Source: Chenopodium formosanum (lineage: Eukaryota; Streptophyta; Magnoliopsida; Caryophyllales; Amaranthaceae). Taken from it: a stretch of 64,000 nt of DNA. Numbering within the stretch: the first letter of the stretch is position 1; every line of letters begins with the position of its first letter. Location of the stretch: NCBI GenBank assembly GCA_024500155.1, contig CM044879.1, positions 39,391,072-39,455,071 of the forward strand, read 5' to 3'. The position numbers were made by a program, and so were the translations under genes. Shown in pieces: positions 60,401 through 64,000 of the stretch. Below the pieces are notes generated by a model. That model was given only the letters and a program-made list of their open reading frames with translations. It had not been told where the DNA came from and searched no databases.

Positions 60401-62630
60401 TCCTAAAAACCCGAAATTAGCCATGCTTGACCATAATTGGAATGCCGCCATGCATGAGGAATTTAATGCTCTCACTAAACAGCATACTCGGGACCTTGTT
60501 CCAAGGCCGGAAGGGGTGAATATTATTCGTTGTATGTGGTTGTTTAAACACAAGTACAGGGACAATGGTGATTTGGAGAGATATAAGGCGAGACTTGTTG
60601 TGAATGGCAAGTCTCAACAGGTTGGTATTGATTGTGATGAGACCTTCAGTCCAGTTGTTAAGCCAGCTACTATTCGCACTGTGTTGAGTATTGCTATGGG
60701 GAGAGATTGGCCCATTCATCAGTTAGATGTTAAAAACGCGTTTCTTCATGGTGATCTCAAAGAAACGGTTTATATGCATCAACCTCCAGGGTTTGTGAAT
60801 CCTGATGCTCCTCATTATGTCTGCCGGCTAAACAAATCTCTCTATGGTCTTAAACAGGCACCCCGGGCATGGTACCAACGGTTTGCAAATTTTCTCTTGC
60901 AGATTGGTTTTGTGTGCAGCAAATGTGATAATTCCCTCTTTATTTTGCGACATGGTGCTAATGTTGTGTATCTCTTGCTTTATGTTGATGACATTGTACT
61001 TACAGCTTCTTCTGAAACTCTCAAGTGTGATATTATTGCTCTTCTAAAGTCTGAATTTGACATGTCTGACTTGGGTAAGTTGAGCTATTTTTTGGGAATT
61101 TCTGTAACCCGGACGAAGGATTCTATGGTTCTTTGTCAAAGTAAGTACGCAGAGGAAATTATTCACAGGGCTAAGATGGACAGTTGCAAACCCGTGGTCA
61201 CACTTGTTGACACGAAGTCCAAGCTCAGCGCTCACGATGGTGAGCTAATGAAGGATCCCTCTCTTTACAGGAGTCTTGCAGGTGCACTCCAGTACCTCAC
61301 TTTCACCAGACCTGATATTTCTTATGTTGTTCAGCAGGTTTGTCTGTTTATGCACGCTCCTAGGGAACCTCATTTTAACGCTCTAAAGCGTATTATCAGA
61401 TATATCAAAGGCACTTATGATCATGGGCTCCATTTGTATCGTTCAGCTCCTACGATACTAACTTCTTACACAGATGCCGACTGGGCTGGTTGCCCGGACA
61501 CTAGGCGCTCTACTTCGGGGTAGACGATTAAATCACCACTCCGAGGTCGTCTATATCTATTGCTACTCTGAGTTCGTCGCTGCTACAAGGTATGTTGTTA
61601 CCGGATCTATAGTTTCTATGATAAATTGAATATGTTGATTAAGTGGAATTTAATTCAATAAACTATCAGTAATGATTTAAAAACAATGATATAGAGTGAT
61701 TGTTGTTAGAAATTGCTTGGACTATTAAATTTTAAACTAATTATAAATTGGTGATTATGAATGAACAGGTTCTACAAAAGCAAGAAGAAACAACAAGAGA
61801 CAAGAGCTTTATGGTGGTATTAGAAAAAATACAGTACAATAGAACTGTTTAGTGAGTTTGATTTGTAATTAGAGTTTTAGTTGATTGATTAATTGTTGTA
61901 ATATTAGATGCTTATACTAAAACGATTTCATATGTATATATATACTATTTTTGGTATTGCTGCAATGAAAATAATGAAGATTAAAATTGTTCTTAAAAGA
62001 TTATGATTTTATAGTGGTGGCGCGTGGGTTTGCAAGGCAATTGAAAGAGGTAACAGATTTATTAGGGAAAATTACCAATTTTTTTTATTATTTTTTTTTT
62101 AAAAAAAATGTACAAAGACACCACATTTCCTACATATATGGTCTCTTTGCCTTTTTATTTTATAAATTTAAAAGGTATCTAAGAAACCATACATATTTAT
62201 ATAGTATGGTTTCTTTGTTAAATCAAACTAACCACACTAAAAACATGGTTTCTTATGCTAAGAGACCATTGAGATATAAACCATACATTTTCTGGTCTCT
62301 TAGGCCTATTTGGTGTGGTTTCTTATCCAATTTTTGTAGTAGTGTGAAGCAGAATATAGAGGCGTCGCTAATGTTGTTTCTGAGTTATGTTGGCTCCGGG
62401 ATCTTCTCCTTGAGCTACATTGTCCTGTTCGACGGGCATCGTTGGTCTATTGTGATAATATATCAGCAGTGTATTTATCGTGCAACCCGGTACAACACCA
62501 TCGTACCAAGCACATTGAGATAGACATTCATTTTGTTCGCGACAAGGTCGCTATAGGTGAGGTGAAAGTCTTACATGTTCCGTCTTCTTCTCAATATGCT
62601 GACATTTTCACAAAAGGGCTACCACGTTAA
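57462..62630 (+). pseudogene. copia gag-pol, broken by stops and an insertion
   Basis: One frame runs from ATG 57462 through gag and pol. In-frame stops are TGA at 57681, TAA at 58395 and TAG at 61521. Gag has a proline-rich start, the retrotransposon Gag core (LELWTRLEEIFHDNKHTRAV) and an RG-rich tail. Protease has WYMDTGATSHM (about 58620). Integrase has WHHRLGHP, CYSCPLGKH, then the DDE residues in IHMDLWTSP, FQSDNGREFD and NGKSERIIR. RT has QLDVKNAFLHGDLKE, YGLKQAPRAWYQRF and LLYVDDIVLT (about 60980). RNase H starts YTDADWAGCPDTRRSTSG, is cut at 61521 and resumes at about 62346 (EAEYRGVANVV) to the stop at 62628. About 25 residues between the two parts are missing. It cannot make a full polyprotein. 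Confidence 0.93.
61522..62344. mobile_element. insertion in RNase H with a CACTA-type right end
   Basis: Foreign DNA between the two RNase H halves. Its last bases (ending 62344) are ATTTTTGTAGTAGTG, the complement of CACTACTACAAAAAT, a CACTA/EnSpm terminus. The adjoining 200 bp repeat TGGTTTCTTA or TGGTCTCTT in both orientations (near 62139, 62181, 62206, 62246, 62292, 62316), like CACTA subterminal repeats. No matching CACTAC... left end was found near 61522. The first 70 bases instead include a stretch readable as SEFVAAT, as in other copia RNase H domains. The piece is therefore composite or truncated. Confidence 0.6.
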
Positions 62631-62676
62631 CTCTTTTTAGATTTCAGAGATAGTCGTCCGACCTTCTCCCGCTTCG

Positions 62677-62688
62677 ACTGCGGGGGTG
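62677..62688 (+). other. polypurine tract of the copia element
   Basis: Purine-rich ACTGCGGGGGTG immediately before the 3' LTR, the primer for plus-strand DNA synthesis. Confidence 0.75.
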
Positions 62689-62836
62689 TGTTAGATAATA
62701 TATTAATATTATCTTGTTAATATTCTGTAAAGATATATCCTTGTGTAATTTAGGTAATCTCATGATTAGGTTGTAAACCCTATATATATTGAATGAATGA
62801 GAATGCCTCCGGTAAGGAGAATTACACTATGCTACA
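62689..62836 (+). repeat. 3' LTR of the copia element
   Basis: 148 bp, beginning TGTTAGATAATATATT and ending ACTATGCTACA. One substitution (62831) relative to the 5' LTR. Confidence 0.95.
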
Positions 62837-64000
62837 AAAACGAATGACACTATGAACTCAACTATTATTAGCTCATATGTCTGCATCCGAAAAAACAAGT
62901 TACTAACAAGGGAACTTGTATTTTGTCCCACACAGCAGATAGATAAATTTTGAAATTGTAAATTAAAAACTGTTTTATTTGAATAATTTGTTTATAACTT
63001 GAAATGACACTTGTTAAGATTGAAGTATATATTATTCGTGTATGTTTCTACTTTCTATCCAGTCCAAATTACAGGAAACATAGTCTTCAATCCTCAGTGT
63101 TTTTTTTTTTTTTCTTTTGTTGTTGTTGTAAAAAAAATGCAACATTTCAATAGTGAAATTATTAACTTAATTAACTTTAATTACATTTAATTTCATAGAT
63201 ATACATACTAAAAGAAAAGTCATAATTATATGATATCTTGCTAGATTTGTACGTCTCAATGTCTACTTTATAAAAAAAACATAAATAAATAAATTTACAA
63301 ATTACATAATTATAAATATTTATGATTAAAGTTATGTCATAACAAACATTAAAAAAAAATTACAGGAAATATTGTAAGTAAAAGAAAATGGAAGTTTTAA
63401 ATACATAACCCCCATCAAGAATTAAAATTCTACAGTAATAGTTGTCCTAATGTCCTTACCTTGAAATTGTGACTTTTGTGAGTATATATGGCAGTATCCA
63501 CTATCCAGTATCCAACATTCCAGAAAAGGATGATTCTAGCGTAGTCGTCAACTACAGACGATTACGGACGACTATAGTCGACTATAATAAGAGACTTAAT
63601 CTGAACCATTGGTATTTTTTTATTGCTTAATCTTAGCCTTTGAATAATTTTTTTAAAAAAATAAAAAAAATCAAAGTTACACATCATTTAAGTCATGACA
63701 AGTCAGCGACCAGTCAGCACCCAGTCAACAAAGGGTTGTTTGGTTCATTACTTTTAGAGGGTCAAATTTTTTTTTCCAAATATAACATTAAATTGCTAAC
63801 CAAACCTTCATCCTCATTTTGATTGTTTATCTTTCGGTCAGGCGTACTTAATCTAAAAATCCAACCATAGATTACTAAAGTTCATAAGAAATTAATAAAA
63901 TTAATGTATAACTATAATATTTTATTGATTATCACCAATCAGATTATCTTCATAAACATTTTCATGTAAAGGATCTGGCTTGTATTATATCTTATGATTT
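62837..64000. other. intergenic to the right edge, no gene recognised
   Basis: AT-rich. Short CGACTA-type repeats (GTCGTCAACTACAGACGATT and neighbours) lie near 63543-63585. No gene, RNA or defined element ends. Confidence 0.5.

Larger units (their letters stand above)
57201..62836 (+). mobile_element. Ty1/copia LTR retrotransposon, defective, with a nested insertion
   Basis: A complete element with 148-bp LTRs, primer-binding site, gag-pol and polypurine tract. The LTRs differ at one base. The flanking 5-mers are ACAAC (left) and AAAAC (right), a target duplication with one mismatch. The domain order gag-protease-integrase-RT-RNase H defines copia; the WYMDTGATSHM and YVDDIVLT motifs and the lack of an obvious CCHC knuckle suggest the Ale/Retrofit lineage (inference). 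About 820 bp of foreign DNA interrupts RNase H. Confidence 0.95.

Overview
The window is nuclear DNA from a flowering plant, most likely a eudicot. It is AT-rich, its genes have GT-AG introns, and it carries plant-only gene families, Stowaway-type MITEs, tRNA-derived SINEs, LTR retrotransposons and a satellite of about 324 bp. I suspect Caryophyllales/Amaranthaceae from the general repeat style, but the sequence alone does not prove it.

Layout. 1-5421 (minus): NADPH-cytochrome P450 reductase; 14 exons encode 576 residues and the C-terminus lies off the left edge. 9178-9252 (plus): a tRNA-like element with an abnormal anticodon arm. 10002-13791 (minus): an MSP1/EMS1-like LRR receptor kinase whose frame is broken just before the kinase P-loop. 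15268-16790: a short satellite block ending in an inverted unit about 150 bp upstream of the next gene. 16939-22706 (plus): a 12-exon SET-domain methyltransferase of the Rubisco-LSMT/SETD3 type, 565 residues. 26478-32722: the main satellite array (about 15 units), split by a 1381-bp solo LTR with a perfect 5-bp target duplication. 34349-35923 (minus): single-exon BCS1/ASD-type AAA ATPase. 41400-47129 (minus): six-exon mitochondrial porin (VDAC). 49012-51336 (minus): three-exon RD19-like papain protease. 53690-54688 (minus): single-exon GT31-like glycosyltransferase. 57201-62836 (plus): a recent but defective Ty1/copia element with 148-bp LTRs, three in-frame stops and an insertion in RNase H that carries a CACTA-type transposon end. 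The remaining DNA is intergenic and holds scattered MITEs, SINEs and simple repeats.

The genes are unrelated housekeeping or signalling genes, each with its own promoter; there are no operons. The most unusual material is repetitive: the two satellite blocks, the fold-back satellite unit at the SET gene promoter, a MULE-like element with hairpin ends, a MITE family built from CTGAA pentamers, and the CACTA fragment inside the copia element. I found no clearly new multi-gene system. Exon borders were read by eye from GT-AG sites, frame continuity and family resemblance.
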